The notes under the pieces are model-generated. The model saw only the letters and a list, made by a program, of their open reading frames with translations, searched no databases and was not told where the DNA came from. A DNA stretch of 64,000 nucleotides from the NCBI RefSeq assembly GCF_003610295.1, contig NZ_RAPV01000001.1, positions 5,518,001-5,582,000 on the forward strand, written 5' to 3'. Position 1 is the first letter of the stretch; every line of letters begins with the position of its first letter. This document shows, piece by piece, positions 63,832-64,000 of this stretch. The position numbers were made by a program, and so were the translations under genes. The DNA is from Paraburkholderia sp. BL23I1N1. GTDB lineage: Bacteria; Pseudomonadota; Gammaproteobacteria; Burkholderiales; Burkholderiaceae.

Positions 63832-64000
63832 TCAAACTTTCCACACTTCGCCGAACACCCGTACCCAGTTTTCACCCATGATCTTCCTGATGCGCGTCTC
63901 GCTCCAGCCGGCGCGTTCCATCGCCGCCGTCAGGTTGGGAAACTCGCCGATCGTGCGAATGCCTTCCGGATTCACCACTTTGCCGAAGTTCGTCAGTTGG
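63832..64000 (-). CDS. Membrane dipeptidase family protein (partial, C-terminal part)
   Basis: The frame enters from the right edge and ends at 63832. The 55 visible residues include PEGIRTIGEFPNLTAAMERAG, RIRKIMGENWVRVFGEVW in part, the usual end of renal/membrane dipeptidase family (M19) proteins. In pseudomonads such a gene (PA5396) begins the dgc operon. The metal-binding part lies outside the window. Confidence 0.88.
   Translation of the reverse strand, partial: QLTNFGKVVNPEGIRTIGEFPNLTAAMERAGWSETRIRKIMGENWVRVFGEVWKV

Overview
The window looks like part of a Burkholderiales chromosome, most likely Paraburkholderia. The inference rests on GC-rich coding sequence, a typical trimeric porin, a FecI-type sigma factor, a choline-O-sulfate gene set and a full glycine betaine demethylation cluster. 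It has a variable left two-thirds (about 6.7 to 41 kb) full of mobile elements, toxin-antitoxin pairs and helicases, and an orderly catabolic right third.

Left edge (1-6.6 kb): the start of a FecI-like ECF sigma factor behind a perfect Fur-type palindrome, a secreted alpha/beta hydrolase, a glutathione S-transferase, and a three-gene minus-strand operon (M24 peptidase, an EphD-like hydrolase-SDR fusion, a metal-dependent hydrolase), followed by a DUF1428 gene. A 26 bp palindrome lies between the operon and the DUF1428 gene.

Transposon (about 6.8-17.34 kb): a Tn3-family transposase resembling the Tn4651 branch, broken by one missing base at its second catalytic Asp. It is followed by a 2-oxoglutarate/Fe(II) oxygenase-like gene, a DUF6429 gene, a tyrosine recombinase (TnpS-like), a primase-helicase of the TOTE conflict-system type and a KfrA/TnpT-like coiled-coil DNA-binding protein. 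The primase-helicase lies between the TnpS-like and TnpT-like genes, where Tn4651-type elements carry their resolution site. This is the most interesting arrangement in the window.

From 17.8 to 22.3 kb a LysR gene precedes a rarD-like transporter gene cut by a complete IS21-family element with a 5 bp target duplication; removing the element restores the frame exactly.

From 22.8 to 41 kb is an accessory island with five different type II toxin-antitoxin pairs (RES/Xre, ParDE, Phd/RelE, CcdAB, BrnTA). It also holds a five-gene operon with three large tyrosine recombinases, an SNF2 helicase/SWIM-protein pair, a remnant of an IS200 transposase, a probable Tox-REase-5 remnant and a truncated LysR gene. 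An 11 bp motif occurs three times at module edges.

From 41.2 to 48.6 kb are an SRAP (YedK/HMCES) DNA-crosslink protein, two Cache-type chemoreceptors around an MFS transporter, and a porin. From 48.9 to 64 kb is the choline sulfate and glycine betaine region. BetC releases choline from choline sulfate and ChoX binds choline. GbcAB demethylates betaine to dimethylglycine. DgcAB with a dedicated EtfAB pair demethylates dimethylglycine to sarcosine. PurU returns formyl-tetrahydrofolate to tetrahydrofolate. A betaine-type binding protein, a DUF5943 protein and a dipeptidase complete the set. The choline-to-betaine enzymes BetA and BetB, the transporter permease and ATPase subunits, and a GbdR-type regulator are not in the window.
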